Origin: Microvirga sp.
GTDB lineage: Bacteria; Pseudomonadota; Alphaproteobacteria; Rhizobiales; Beijerinckiaceae
Direction of reading: 5' to 3'
Assembly: GCA_031181145.1 (NCBI GenBank)
Contig: JAPSLB010000007.1
Coordinates: 62,001-126,000, forward strand
Length of the DNA stretch: 64,000 nt
In this document: positions 25,892 through 35,230 of the stretch, piece by piece
Numbering within the stretch: the first letter of the stretch is position 1
Layout of the letters: every line of letters starts with the position of its first letter
Program-made: the position numbers and the translations under genes
Notes under the pieces: model-generated
Told to the model about the DNA's origin: nothing
Seen by the model: only the letters and a program-made list of their open reading frames with translations
The model's database searches: none

Positions 25892-28411
25892 ATGGAGCGC
25901 GACCCGCTGCGCCTGGCCTGGAAAACCTCTCCGCTTCGTCACGTCCTCGGTTTTGGCCTTCTGGCTCTTGCCGGCTTGCTGCTGCTTGCCGGCCTCGACC
26001 TGATCCGTGCCGTCGTGGATTGGGCCGTTTCAGGGGGGAGCGGCGCTCCGCCGCCCCTGCTCCGCGTCGTCCTCACTCTCCCGGCAAGCATCTGGCCGGA
26101 GCCGCTCGTCCTGCTTCCGGGAATCGTCCTCGGTCCCGAGGTCTTCCCGCTGGCCGCCACCGTCGGCATCCTGCTCGTCCCCGTTGCCATCGCGTTGCTG
26201 CTGATCCCCCTCGACTGGATCGCCGTGAGCATCGGCTCGCGCGCCCTGGCGGCACTCCGCGCCCGGGCGCTCGAGGCCGTCCTCAAGGCGCCGCCATCGG
26301 CACAGGATGATATCTCCACCGCAACCACCCTCGCCGCCCATGGGCTTGCCCGGGAGAATTCGGTGCTGGGCCTGAGCCTCTTCGTCCCGGTCAAGCTCGG
26401 AGGCATGATCGGCCTGTCCTTCGCCTATGTGCTCGTGATGGACTGGTCCCTCGGCGCCACCCTCGCCGTCGTCCTGGGGCTTGGCGCCGTCCTGAATGCG
26501 CGGCGAGCCCTGCTCCGGTTCGACGCCACCCATGCGCGCCACCGGGAAGGGGAGGTCGCCGAAGGCATCCTGGCCGATCTCGAACATCGCATCCCGGCCA
26601 TGCGCGCCCACGGCACCGGCTATTACGAGCGGGACCGGGTGCACAACCTCCTCGTCGAGGGACATCGTCCCGTGACGCGGCGCGAGTACCGCCTGGCCCT
26701 CGTCGATTCCACCGCGGCCATCGTGCTCATGCTGGCGCCCGTCGCGGTGCTGGCGCTCGGGGCATGGTTTGCTCAAGCACGCCCGCTGACGGCGGGTACG
26801 GTGGCCGTCTGCGCCTTGGCCTCCGCGCTTGCGGCCTATGGCGTGCGCGAGCTCGTGCAATGGCACCGCATGGCCGTGCGGGCACGCGCCCTGCTGACCG
26901 ACGTGGCCAGGAGCCTTTCCGTCCTGACGCCCCGCGACGCCAAGAAGAGCAAGGCCTCGCTGCCCGAGAACGGCGCTCTCGTAGCGCAGGGAGTATCGGC
27001 CTACGATCCCGCCAGCGGCGCGCGGATCACATCGGTCAACCTGAACCTCGCCTTTCCCTCGCATGTCGCCCTCGTGGGCGACGGCGATTCGGGTCCGCGG
27101 CTGCTCGCCGCCCTCATGAGCGGGCAGCTCCACCCGTCGGTCGGACGCATCACCTTCGGCGGCGTGGATCTGATCGAGGCCGCTCCCTCCGAACGCAGTC
27201 GGCGCATCGCCTTCGCGGGAGAAACGGTGCTCATCGAGGGCAGCCTCCGGGAGAATCTTCTCTACGGCAGCCAGGCTCCGGCGGAAGAGCTCGAGCACCG
27301 TCTCTCGGAGGCCATTGCGGTCACGGGCCTCGACCGGGTCACCCATGCGCGCGGCCTGTCGGGAACGCTCGATCCCAAGCGGGAGCCCGCGGTCGCGGCG
27401 GCTATCGTGGAAGCCCGACGGTTCGTGCAGGCTGCCTTGCGCGACGACGATCTCGACCGCTTCGTCGATCCCTTCGACGCCGCACGCTACAACCGCTACG
27501 CCACGATCGGCGAGAACCTGCTGTTCGGCAAGCCGGTGGGCGACACCTTCCGGCAGGACCGGCTCTCCGCCCATCCCTACGCACGCGCCATCCTGGAGGC
27601 CAACGACCTCACGAAAACCCTGAGCCAGATCGGCCTGTCCATCGCCTCGAGCATGGTGGAGATCTTCGCGGACGTTCCGGACGGGCATCCGCTCTTCGAG
27701 CGCTTTTCGTTCTTCTCCGCCTCCGACCGTCCTTACTTCGAGGATCTGGTGGAGCGGCAGAGCGGGCAACGGCGGCCCGGGCGCGACCAGGAGCGCCTGA
27801 TCGGTCTCGCGCTCCGCTACAACGAAAGCCGCCACCGCCTGGGCCTTCTCGACGAAGCCCTCGAAGCGCGCATCCTCACGGCGCGCAGCGACTTCGCCCG
27901 CATGCTGCCGGTGAGTCTGAAGCCCTCCATCGAGTTCTACGATCAGTCGAGCTTCTGCTCGGCGGCGAGCGTGCAGGACAACCTGCTCTTCGGGCGCATC
28001 GCCGCGGATCAGGCCGGGGCGGCGGAAGCCGTGCAGGGCGTCATTCACCGCGTGCTCACCGAACGGGGGCTCGATCTCGAAGTCTCCCGCATCGGGCTCG
28101 ACCTTCCCATCGACCCGCAGGGCGAGGATCTGAGCCTGACGGAGATCGCCGCCATCGATCTGGTGCGCTGCCTCGTGCGCCGTCCGAGCGTTCTCGTGGT
28201 CCAGCGCGCGCTCGACGGCCTGCCGGGCCCCGCCGCCGACAGGCTTGTGTCGGCGCTTCGCCGCTCCATGGTCGGGCGCGGGCTCGTCATCGTCACGCCC
28301 TCGATTTCCCCTACCATGGATCATCCGCCCTTCGATGCCGTTATCCATTTCGAGCGGGGCGAACCGATGATGGTTCGCCGCGCGCGACAACCGGAGGCGC
28401 TGAGTGCGTAG
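25892..28411 (+). CDS. Exporter-type ABC protein with degenerate nucleotide-binding motifs
   Basis: 839 residues, against about 600 for a usual half-exporter. Residues 1-330 are a membrane domain with about six helices. Residues 360-460 resemble the start of an exporter nucleotide-binding domain, but the Walker A position reads GDGDSGPR (396-403) with no Lys-Ser/Thr. A Q-loop-like IEGSLRENLLYG follows. An unusual insertion of about 240 residues contains two further motifs of this type, TIGENLLFG (538-546) and SVQDNLLFG (693-701). The end has DLSLTE where LSGGQ should be (747-752), VLVVQRALD for Walker B (no DE) and VIVTPS for the H-loop. The extended form belongs, from memory, to a known alphaproteobacterial ABC group; loss of every catalytic residue suggests it cannot hydrolyse ATP. 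Role unknown. Confidence 0.8.
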   Translation: MERDPLRLAWKTSPLRHVLGFGLLALAGLLLLAGLDLIRAVVDWAVSGGSGAPPPLLRVVLTLPASIWPEPLVLLPGIVLGPEVFPLAATVGILLVPVAIALLLIPLDWIAVSIGSRALAALRARALEAVLKAPPSAQDDISTATTLAAHGLARENSVLGLSLFVPVKLGGMIGLSFAYVLVMDWSLGATLAVVLGLGAVLNARRALLRFDATHARHREGEVAEGILADLEHRIPAMRAHGTGYYERDRVHNLLVEGHRPVTRREYRLALVDSTAAIVLMLAPVAVLALGAWFAQARPLTAGTVAVCALASALAAYGVRELVQWHRMAVRARALLTDVARSLSVLTPRDAKKSKASLPENGALVAQGVSAYDPASGARITSVNLNLAFPSHVALVGDGDSGPRLLAALMSGQLHPSVGRITFGGVDLIEAAPSERSRRIAFAGETVLIEGSLRENLLYGSQAPAEELEHRLSEAIAVTGLDRVTHARGLSGTLDPKREPAVAAAIVEARRFVQAALRDDDLDRFVDPFDAARYNRYATIGENLLFGKPVGDTFRQDRLSAHPYARAILEANDLTKTLSQIGLSIASSMVEIFADVPDGHPLFERFSFFSASDRPYFEDLVERQSGQRRPGRDQERLIGLALRYNESRHRLGLLDEALEARILTARSDFARMLPVSLKPSIEFYDQSSFCSAASVQDNLLFGRIAADQAGAAEAVQGVIHRVLTERGLDLEVSRIGLDLPIDPQGEDLSLTEIAAIDLVRCLVRRPSVLVVQRALDGLPGPAADRLVSALRRSMVGRGLVIVTPSISPTMDHPPFDAVIHFERGEPMMVRRARQPEALSA

Positions 28412-28507
28412 GAGCCCGCACTTGCCATCCGGGACTTCCTGGGGTGATGTGATCGCGATGTGCGGTATCGCACATAAACGGGGTTTCCGGCCGGGCATGT
28501 TCCAACG

Positions 28508-29410
28508 ATGGTAAGCCGAGTTGCATCTTCCGACGAGCTTCAGGTCCGCTTTTGGGGCATACGCGGCTCCACCTGCGCTTCCGGCCCTCAGTTCATGGAA
28601 TTCGGCGGCCACACGGCCTGCGTCGAGATCCGCTGCGGCGAGCGTCTTTTCATCGTGGATGCGGGAACCGGCATCGCGGCCCTGGGCAGCGCCCTCGGCG
28701 AGGATGTGCCCGACACCATCGACATCCTCTTCAGCCACCTGCATCTCGACCATGTGGGCGGCCTGCCCTTCTTCAAGCCGGCCCTCACCAAGGAGCGGCT
28801 GGTGCGCACCTATTGCGGCAATCTGGATGGCGACAGCGCCATGGATTCCCTGGACAAGCTGTTCTCGCCGCCGCTCTTCCCGGTGCGTCTCAGCCAGTTC
28901 CCGGCCCGGTTCGAGCATGTGGGCTTCAAGGCGGGGGACACTCTCTCCTTCGACGATGGCGTCACCGTCGAAACCCATTCCCTGAACCATCCGGGCGGAG
29001 CCACGGGCTACCGCTTCCAGCACGGCTGCCGCAGCGTCTGCTACATCAGCGACGTGGAGCACAGCGAAGCGTGGCCGGACGAGGCCCTCGCCGATTTCGT
29101 GCGCGACGCGGATCTCATGATCTATGACGGCATGTTCTCCGAGGCCGAATATCCGCGCTGCCGGGGCTGGGGCCATTCCACCTGGGAGAAGGGCGTGGAG
29201 CTCGCCAGGGCCGCAGGCGTGAAGGCCGTCGCCATCTTTCACCTTTATCCGGGTCATGACGACGCATTCCTTCGCACCCTGGAAGCCGAGATGCAGACCG
29301 TGATGCCCACGGCCTTCGTCGCGCGCGAACGGCAATCCCTGATCCTGGATGCATCCGGCAGCGAAGAGGTTGCGGATTGGTCCAAGGCCGCTAAGGTGCC
29401 CGCCGTCTAG
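28508..29410 (+). CDS. Metallo-beta-lactamase-fold hydrolase
   Basis: 300 residues. The metal-binding signature is FSHLHLDHVGGLPFF (HxHxDH), with further ligands in SLNHPGGATGYRF and YISDVEHS, and a late His in AIFHLYPGHDD. The N-terminus VRFWGIRGSTCASGPQF (WGxRGS) is typical of the group related to cyclic-nucleotide phosphodiesterases and PhnP. It probably hydrolyses a phosphodiester in the cytoplasm. It lies 96 bases after the degenerate ABC gene and 19 bases before the epimerase gene, so it may be transcribed with either. The substrate cannot be deduced. Confidence 0.85.
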   Translation: MVSRVASSDELQVRFWGIRGSTCASGPQFMEFGGHTACVEIRCGERLFIVDAGTGIAALGSALGEDVPDTIDILFSHLHLDHVGGLPFFKPALTKERLVRTYCGNLDGDSAMDSLDKLFSPPLFPVRLSQFPARFEHVGFKAGDTLSFDDGVTVETHSLNHPGGATGYRFQHGCRSVCYISDVEHSEAWPDEALADFVRDADLMIYDGMFSEAEYPRCRGWGHSTWEKGVELARAAGVKAVAIFHLYPGHDDAFLRTLEAEMQTVMPTAFVARERQSLILDASGSEEVADWSKAAKVPAV

Positions 29411-29429
29411 CGCAACGGGCGGATTCCGA

Positions 29430-30437
29430 ATGTCGACACCCATTCTCGTGACCGGAGCGGCCGGTTTCATCGGCTACCACGTGGCCGAGCGCCTGCTGGC
29501 GCAGGGCCATCAAGTGGTGGGCGTCGACTGCCTCACCCCGTATTACGACGTGGCCCTGAAGGAAGCGCGCTTCGCCAGGCTCATCCGCCGCAACAGCTTC
29601 GTGGGGGAACGCACCGATCTCTCCGATCCGGCCGCCACGCGCGACCTCTTTCAGCGTCACCGCTTCGAGCGCGTGATCCATCTCGCCGCCCAGCCCGGGG
29701 TGCGCTTCATCGACCCCATGCCCTACGCCTCCTCGAACCTCATGGGCTTCATGAACATGCTGGAGGCATGCCGCCATGCCGGCGTCCGGCACCTGGTCTA
29801 TGCCTCATCCAGCTCGGTCTACGGCGCGAACCGCAAGCTGCCGTTCTCCGAGCACGACGGCACCGAGCACCCGATCAGCCTCTATGCCGCCACCAAGAAG
29901 GCCAACGAGATGATGGCGCATTCCTACGCCTCGCTCTTCGGCTTGGCCTGCACGGGCCTGCGCTTCTTCACGGTCTACGGACCCTGGGGACGACCGGACA
30001 TGGCGGTGTACAAGTTCACCCATGCCATCGCCGAGGGCCGGGAGATCCAGGTGGCCAATGCGGGCAGGGTGTGGCGCGACTTCACCTACGTGGACGACAT
30101 CGTGGAGGGCATCGTGCGGCTGGTGGCGAAAGCTCCCTCTCCGAACCCCGGCTGGAATGCCGAGCGCCCGGACCCGGCCACCAGCGCCGCGCCGCACCGG
30201 GTCTACAACATCGGCAACGACAACCCGGAAGAGGTGAACGATCTGATCGCCCTGATCGAGAATGCTCTGGGCACGAAGGCCAGACGGGTGGACGTGCCCC
30301 TGCCGCCGGGCGACGTGCTGGAGACGCGCGCCGACGTGAGCGACCTGCGCCGGGACGTGGGCTTCGCGCCTTCGACGTCGCTGAAGGACGGCGTCGGTCG
30401 CTTCGTCCAGTGGTACAAGGAATATCATGCTCGCTGA
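29430..30437 (+). CDS. UDP-glucuronate 4-epimerase-like NAD-dependent sugar epimerase
   Basis: 335 residues of the extended SDR family. NAD-binding VTGAAGFIGYHVAERLL opens the protein; VYASSSSVYGANRKLPFSE and YAATKKANEMMAHSY supply the Ser/Tyr-x3-Lys catalytic set, and TGLRFFTVYGPWGRPDMA, RDFTYVDDIVEG are specific to the UDP-GlcA 4-epimerase (LpsL/GAE) branch. It should convert UDP-glucuronate to UDP-galacturonate for lipopolysaccharide or capsule. ATG 29430 begins the Rossmann motif. Its last 11 bases overlap the next gene, which transfers a sugar to a lipid carrier, fitting a surface polysaccharide operon (29430-32453). Confidence 0.9.
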   Translation: MSTPILVTGAAGFIGYHVAERLLAQGHQVVGVDCLTPYYDVALKEARFARLIRRNSFVGERTDLSDPAATRDLFQRHRFERVIHLAAQPGVRFIDPMPYASSNLMGFMNMLEACRHAGVRHLVYASSSSVYGANRKLPFSEHDGTEHPISLYAATKKANEMMAHSYASLFGLACTGLRFFTVYGPWGRPDMAVYKFTHAIAEGREIQVANAGRVWRDFTYVDDIVEGIVRLVAKAPSPNPGWNAERPDPATSAAPHRVYNIGNDNPEEVNDLIALIENALGTKARRVDVPLPPGDVLETRADVSDLRRDVGFAPSTSLKDGVGRFVQWYKEYHAR

Positions 30438-31524
30438 TCACTCCCTGCTCGCTATTCCTGCAGCGGCGTTGCTGACCTGCGTTCTGATCGTTCTGCTACG
30501 ACCTCTTCTCCTCCGGTATGCCTTGGCGCGGCCCAATGCACGTTCGAGCCATAAGACGCCGACGCCGCAGGGCGGCGGCATCGCGATCATGGCAGCAGTA
30601 CTGCTCGTCATCATAGCGGGTGCCGTCTTCTCCCCATGGGCTCCCGAATGCGCCTGCCCGGAAAAGGGTCTGCGCGGCGCCGTCTCTTTCTACCTGATGC
30701 GCGATCCTGCGGTGATCGTGCTGGGCTGCGCGGTCCTGCTGGCCATCGTGGGGGCCTGCGACGACATCCGCCCGCTTCCCGCCATTCCGCGTCTGGTGCT
30801 GCAGTTCTTTGCTGTTTCTCTGGTCGTCCTGGCGGCGAATGTCCGCCTCCTGCCGGATGCGGTGCCGCACTGGGCGGAGACTGCTTTTTTGATCATCGGG
30901 GGAGTCTGGTTCGTCAACCTCGTCAATTTCATGGACGGCCTTGATTGGATGACGGTCGCCGAGATGGTGCCGGTCACAGCCTTCGTGGCCTTTCTCGGCA
31001 TCCATGTTGACGGCCCCTTTTCCATCTTCGCGCTTGGAGCAAGCCCTCTGGTCGCAAGCGCCCTGTGCGGCGCGCTTCTGGGATTCGCGATCTTCAACAA
31101 GCCCGTGGCGCGGCTCTTCCTGGGCGATGTCGGTTCCTTGCCGATTGGGCTGATGGTGGGATGGCTGCTGCTCATCCTGGCACGCAACGGAACCTTCGCC
31201 GCCGCACTCCTGCTGCCGCTCTATTACCTGATGGACGCCACCATCACCCTGTTCCGGCGTCTCGCGAAGGGAGAGCGGGTATGGGAGGCGCATCGCAGTC
31301 ATTTCTATCAGCGCGCCACCGATAACGGCTTTTCGGTCATGTCCGTCGTCGCGCATGTGTTCCTGCTCAATCTCGCCCTCGCGGCACTCGCGGCGGTGAC
31401 ACTTGTTTGGCCCTCAAGCGTTGTGCAGGTTGCGGCCCTGCTTGCGGGGCTCGCTCTCGTCGGCCTGCTTCTCCGGCGCTTCTCCAATCCCCGTCTGACG
31501 GCACCCGTGGAGGTTTCCCGATGA
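30427..31524 (+). CDS. WecA-like polyprenyl-phosphate sugar-1-phosphate transferase
   Basis: 365 residues with about ten membrane helices, glycosyltransferase family 4 (MraY/WecA). Catalytic landmarks: PTPQGGGIAI, AIVGACDDIRPL (DD pair), VNLVNFMDGLDWM (N-x3-D-G), FLGDVGSLPIG and the late EAHRSHFYQRAT (His-rich loop). Such enzymes place the first sugar-phosphate on undecaprenyl phosphate at the cytoplasmic face of the inner membrane, starting O-antigen, capsule or exopolysaccharide. It overlaps the upstream epimerase by 11 bases and the downstream epimerase by four, so all three are coupled. The sugar is probably an N-acetyl sugar but not proven. Confidence 0.88.
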   Translation: MLADHSLLAIPAAALLTCVLIVLLRPLLLRYALARPNARSSHKTPTPQGGGIAIMAAVLLVIIAGAVFSPWAPECACPEKGLRGAVSFYLMRDPAVIVLGCAVLLAIVGACDDIRPLPAIPRLVLQFFAVSLVVLAANVRLLPDAVPHWAETAFLIIGGVWFVNLVNFMDGLDWMTVAEMVPVTAFVAFLGIHVDGPFSIFALGASPLVASALCGALLGFAIFNKPVARLFLGDVGSLPIGLMVGWLLLILARNGTFAAALLLPLYYLMDATITLFRRLAKGERVWEAHRSHFYQRATDNGFSVMSVVAHVFLLNLALAALAAVTLVWPSSVVQVAALLAGLALVGLLLRRFSNPRLTAPVEVSR

Positions 31525-32453
31525 ATGCTCCCCTGATTGCGCTCACCGGCTCGACGGGCTTCATCGGCCACCATCTTCTCAGAGAGCTCCCGAAGCGCGG
31601 CTACCGCGTCCGCGTGCTGCTGCGCCGCCCCTCGGAGGTGCCGGAGGGCGCATCGAGCGCGGTGATCGGCGACATCGCCTCCCCGCAGAACATGGCGGCG
31701 GCCCTGCGCGACGTGGACATGGTGATCCACTCCGCGGGCCTCGCACATGCCATGTCGGGCCGACCCGAGGACGATTACCGCACCATCAATACGCAAGGAA
31801 CGATCAGGCTCGCGCAGGCGGCGGAACGGGCGGGCGTGAAGCGCTTCGTCTTTCTCTCCTCCATCCGCGCGCAGAGCGGGCCGGTGGCGGACGGCGTTCT
31901 GACGGAAGACATGGATCCGAATCCCACCGACGCCTATGGGCGTTCGAAGCTGGAGGCGGAAAAGGGCTTGGCCGAACTTGGGCTGGACTGGGCGGCATTG
32001 CGCCCGGTCCTCGTCTACGGCCCTGGCGTGAAGGGCAACATGGCGATGCTCCTGAGGCTCGCCCATTCACCCTGGCCTCTGCCCCTGGGCGGCCTGAAAG
32101 CCAGACGCTCGCTGCTGTCCCTCGACAACCTCACGGGCGCCCTCGACACGCTCCTGAAAGCACCCGGCCCCTTGAGGCGGCCGTTCATCGCCGCCGATCC
32201 GGAACCGGTGACCGTGCCGGAGATCATCGCTGCCTTGCGCAAAGGGGTCGGGCGCGCGCCGGGCCTGGTTCCCGTGCCGTCCTTCGCGCTGGGCGCGGCG
32301 GCCGCGCTGACCGGAAAGAGCGAGGCCTACGAGCGCCTCTCCGGCTCTCTTGTCGCAAGTCCCGAGGCCTTGAAGAGTCTCGGCTGGCAACCGGTCACCG
32401 GGACGCCAGACGGGCTGGCTCGGCTGGCTGCGGATTCGGCAGCCGGCGCTTGA
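31521..32453 (+). CDS. NAD-dependent sugar epimerase/reductase (SDR)
   Basis: 310 residues, extended SDR. LTGSTGFIGHHLLREL is the NAD(P)-binding motif; VFLSSIRAQSG and DAYGRSKLEAEKGL provide Ser and Tyr-x3-Lys. Proteins placed next to a WecA-type transferase with this form often reduce or epimerise the nucleotide sugar (the WbpV/WbpK-like group that makes UDP- or dTDP-FucNAc). ATG at 31521 overlaps the previous stop (ATGA). The last 59 bases overlap the end of the convergent dehydratase gene. The precise sugar product is an inference only. Confidence 0.85.
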   Translation: MNAPLIALTGSTGFIGHHLLRELPKRGYRVRVLLRRPSEVPEGASSAVIGDIASPQNMAAALRDVDMVIHSAGLAHAMSGRPEDDYRTINTQGTIRLAQAAERAGVKRFVFLSSIRAQSGPVADGVLTEDMDPNPTDAYGRSKLEAEKGLAELGLDWAALRPVLVYGPGVKGNMAMLLRLAHSPWPLPLGGLKARRSLLSLDNLTGALDTLLKAPGPLRRPFIAADPEPVTVPEIIAALRKGVGRAPGLVPVPSFALGAAAALTGKSEAYERLSGSLVASPEALKSLGWQPVTGTPDGLARLAADSAAGA

Positions 32454-34353
32454 ATTCGGGAATCGCCTCCTCGAACACCCGCTCCGCTTCTGCGCGGTCC
32501 CCATCGGCGCAGGCCTTGTCGAGGATTTCGAGCCACTGACCGACCTTGGCGCGATCCGCGAAGACGGGCTTGGCGGCCATGACGCCGTCGATGCCGATTT
32601 CGGCCATCGGCTCGTCGCGGGCGAAAAGGATCTCGTGCATGCGCTCGCCGGGCCGGGGGCCCATGACGGCGATCTCGATGTCCTCCCCGGGCTCGTAGCC
32701 GGCGAGGCGGATCATGCGCTCGGCGAGATCGTAGATGCGCACAGGCTGGCCCATCTTCAGCACGTAGACCGAGGCGCGCTCGTAGGAAGAATCCTCGCCC
32801 GCGGGGGCGTGCCGTCCGTCATCCGCATGCGACGCGGAGGTGAGCACGAGATCGGCCGCCTCGCGGGTCGTCATGAAGTAGCGCACCATGTCGGGATGCG
32901 TGACGGTGACCGGACCGCCGCGGGCGATCTGCGCCTTGAACTTCGGCACCACGGACCCGACCGAGCCGAGCACGTTGCCGAAGCGCACGGCGATGAGGCG
33001 CGTTGCGCCGTAATGGCTCTTGAATTCCGCATCGAGAGCCTGGGCGTACATCTCGGCGAAGCGCTTGGTGGCGCCGAGCATCGAGACGGGATCGATGGCC
33101 TTATCGGTGGAGATGATCACGATCTCTGAGGCGCCTGCCTTCACTGCGGCGTCGGCGACATTCACCGAGCCGAACACGTTGGTCTTGATGCCTTCGGTCC
33201 AGTTCCGCTCGAGATAGGGAACTTGCTTGAGGGCGGCGGCATGGAAGACCACGTCGGGGCGAAATTCGTTCATCACCTCCTGCACCCGGGCCCGGTCACG
33301 CACATCGGCGATGATTCCGTCCACGTGAGTGTCGCTGGCGGTCAGCGACGGATGCTCCAGGATGTTGTGGAGGGACGGTTCCGAATTCTCCAGGATCATG
33401 AGGTGGCCGGCGCCGAAGGCCGCCACGCGGGTGCAGATTTCCGACCCGATGGAGCCGCCGCCGCCGGTGACGAGCACGCGCTTGCCGCGAATGAAGTTCT
33501 CGAGCCTCTGCCGATCGATCTGCACGGTCGGGCGCAGAAGGAGATCCTCGATCTCCAGCGGCGCCAGCTCCGCATCGCGCATGCCTTCCCCAAGGCTCGT
33601 GACGCGCACCAGAGGCAGACCCAGGCGGCGGGCGCGGGCCAGCAGCATGTCCGGATGGGCCTCGGGCGAGAGTGCGCTCGGCGTCGCCACGAGGCGGCGG
33701 ATCACCTCGCCGCGCTCCTGGAAATCCTGCACGACCTGATCGAGATCGGCGAAGGTGCCCAGCACCGGCACGCCGCGGATCGACTGCCCGAGATCCTCGG
33801 TGCGATAGGAGAGAATGCCTTTCGGGCGCATCTTCTTGACGGTTCCCGTCTCGATGGCGCGCAGGATCACCTCGATATCGTTGCCGCGGCCCAGGAGGAG
33901 GATCGGCGTGTTCCTGTCGCGGTCGAGCGTGTGGCGGGAGCGGGCATATTTGAAATAGCGGAAGGCGAGACGCGGACCGCCCAGCAGGAACATCTGGATC
34001 AGCCAGTAAAGGGCGATCGTGATCTTGCCGAAGAAGAAGGAGCCGTAGAACTGGGGCGAGAGGACGACGTAGTCCACGACGAGCAGCGCCAGCGCCAGCA
34101 CCGTGGAGGCCCGGAAAATATTGAAGAGATCCGGCAGAGAGGCGAAGCGCCACTTGGACCGGTAGAGATGAAAGAACCAATAGACGACGCCCGCGAAAGC
34201 AACGAAGAGGGGCAGGAAGACAGGAAGGTAAACCAGGCGGGCGTTCAGGAACGCTCCCTCGAAGCGCACGAAAAACGTCGCGATGACGGCCACGCCTGTC
34301 ATGACGAGGTCGTGCACCACGATTAGCGTCTTCTTGAAATCCTGCCGGTTCAT
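32395..34353 (-). CDS. Membrane-bound nucleotide-sugar 4,6-dehydratase (CapD/WbpM/FlaA1-like)
   Basis: 652 residues. Four N-terminal membrane helices (about 10-130) and a CoA-binding-like domain with PILLLGRGNDIEVILRA precede the SDR catalytic domain: RVLVTGGGGSIGSEICTRVA, IISTDKAIDPVSMLGATKR (the Met replaces Tyr as in WbpM) and RFGNVLGSVGSVVPKF. It is the long inner-membrane type that makes UDP-4-keto-6-deoxy-GlcNAc for surface polysaccharide, matching the three sugar genes that converge on it. It is read from the opposite strand and overlaps the last of them by 59 bases, so transcription of the two would be mutually antisense. The C-terminal about 30 residues are Glu/Ala-rich. Confidence 0.92.
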   Translation of the reverse strand: MNRQDFKKTLIVVHDLVMTGVAVIATFFVRFEGAFLNARLVYLPVFLPLFVAFAGVVYWFFHLYRSKWRFASLPDLFNIFRASTVLALALLVVDYVVLSPQFYGSFFFGKITIALYWLIQMFLLGGPRLAFRYFKYARSRHTLDRDRNTPILLLGRGNDIEVILRAIETGTVKKMRPKGILSYRTEDLGQSIRGVPVLGTFADLDQVVQDFQERGEVIRRLVATPSALSPEAHPDMLLARARRLGLPLVRVTSLGEGMRDAELAPLEIEDLLLRPTVQIDRQRLENFIRGKRVLVTGGGGSIGSEICTRVAAFGAGHLMILENSEPSLHNILEHPSLTASDTHVDGIIADVRDRARVQEVMNEFRPDVVFHAAALKQVPYLERNWTEGIKTNVFGSVNVADAAVKAGASEIVIISTDKAIDPVSMLGATKRFAEMYAQALDAEFKSHYGATRLIAVRFGNVLGSVGSVVPKFKAQIARGGPVTVTHPDMVRYFMTTREAADLVLTSASHADDGRHAPAGEDSSYERASVYVLKMGQPVRIYDLAERMIRLAGYEPGEDIEIAVMGPRPGERMHEILFARDEPMAEIGIDGVMAAKPVFADRAKVGQWLEILDKACADGDRAEAERVFEEAIPEFKRRLPNPQPAEPARLASR

Positions 34354-34432
34354 TGTCTCGCCATCAGTTGGAGGGAGGGGGTATCGGTCCGACCCTCCCC
34401 TTTGTCAATGCACTAAAATTACATGGATTGGG

Positions 34433-35230
34433 TCATCCGGCATTCTGCCCGGGTTCCGGAAGCGGGCGGTCCGCCACCACGACGAGACCGCCTGCATCGT
34501 GCGAGACATGGGCCTGAATGCCGAAATGGGCGGCGAGCTCCCCCTCCGTCAAAACCGTCTCAGGCCTCCCCGTCGCGGCGATCCTCCCGCGATTCAGAAG
34601 GATGATCTCATCTGCGAAACGCGCGGCCAAGGTCAGATCGTGCATGATCACCGCCACCGTTCGGTCGGCCCGCGCCTGGCCTCTCAGCACGTCGAGCACG
34701 ATGAGCTGATGGCGCGGATCGAGAGCGGCGACCGGCTCGTCCGCCAGGAGCACCGGGGCCTGCGTCGCCAGGGCGCGGGCTAAAAGCACCCGCGCTCGCT
34801 CGCCGCCCGACAATTCCGTCGCGGCCCTGTTCCCGAATCCTTCGAGACCTACCGCATGAATGGCGGCGTTCACCGCCGCCTGCCCCGGAGCGGAGAGGCT
34901 GTCGGGCTTCTCGCCATGGGGCAGGCGGCCCAGAGCGACCACATCGGAAACCGGGAGCGGCCAAGCGATGCTGCCGCCCTGCGGCAGATAGGCGATGGAG
35001 CGCGCCCGCTCCGCCGAGGTGATGCGCGCCACGGGCTGCCCGCCGAGGGTGACCTGCCCTGCGTCCGGCCTCAGGAGACCCGCGAGCGCACGCAACAGCG
35101 TCGTCTTGCCCGCGCCGTTGGGGCCGACGATCACGCTGAGGCGGCCGGGGCGCAGGGTGAGATCGACGCCTGAGAGCGCATGGCGCCCCCCGAGATCCAC
35201 CGAGAGACCGCGGGCTTTCAGCTCGGTCAT
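34433..35230 (-). CDS. FecE/HmuV-type ABC transporter ATP-binding protein
   Basis: 265 residues, a complete ABC ATPase: GPNGAGKTT (Walker A), YLPQGGSIAWPL (Q-loop), TELSGGERARVLLARAL (signature), PVLLADEPVAALD (Walker B and D-loop) and VAVIMHDLTLAARF (H-loop). The sequence is of the iron-siderophore/heme/B12 importer type. Its ATG overlaps the stop of the FecCD permease upstream by four bases. No substrate-binding protein, TonB receptor or riboswitch is visible nearby, so whether iron, heme or cobalamin is carried is open. Confidence 0.9.
   Translation of the reverse strand: MTELKARGLSVDLGGRHALSGVDLTLRPGRLSVIVGPNGAGKTTLLRALAGLLRPDAGQVTLGGQPVARITSAERARSIAYLPQGGSIAWPLPVSDVVALGRLPHGEKPDSLSAPGQAAVNAAIHAVGLEGFGNRAATELSGGERARVLLARALATQAPVLLADEPVAALDPRHQLIVLDVLRGQARADRTVAVIMHDLTLAARFADEIILLNRGRIAATGRPETVLTEGELAAHFGIQAHVSHDAGGLVVVADRPLPEPGQNAG

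Noticed and set aside
26030..29470. A minus-strand open frame of about 1146 codons opposite the ABC and hydrolase genes
   Set aside because: It crosses two unrelated plus-strand genes and has no conserved motif, typical for antisense in GC-rich DNA.
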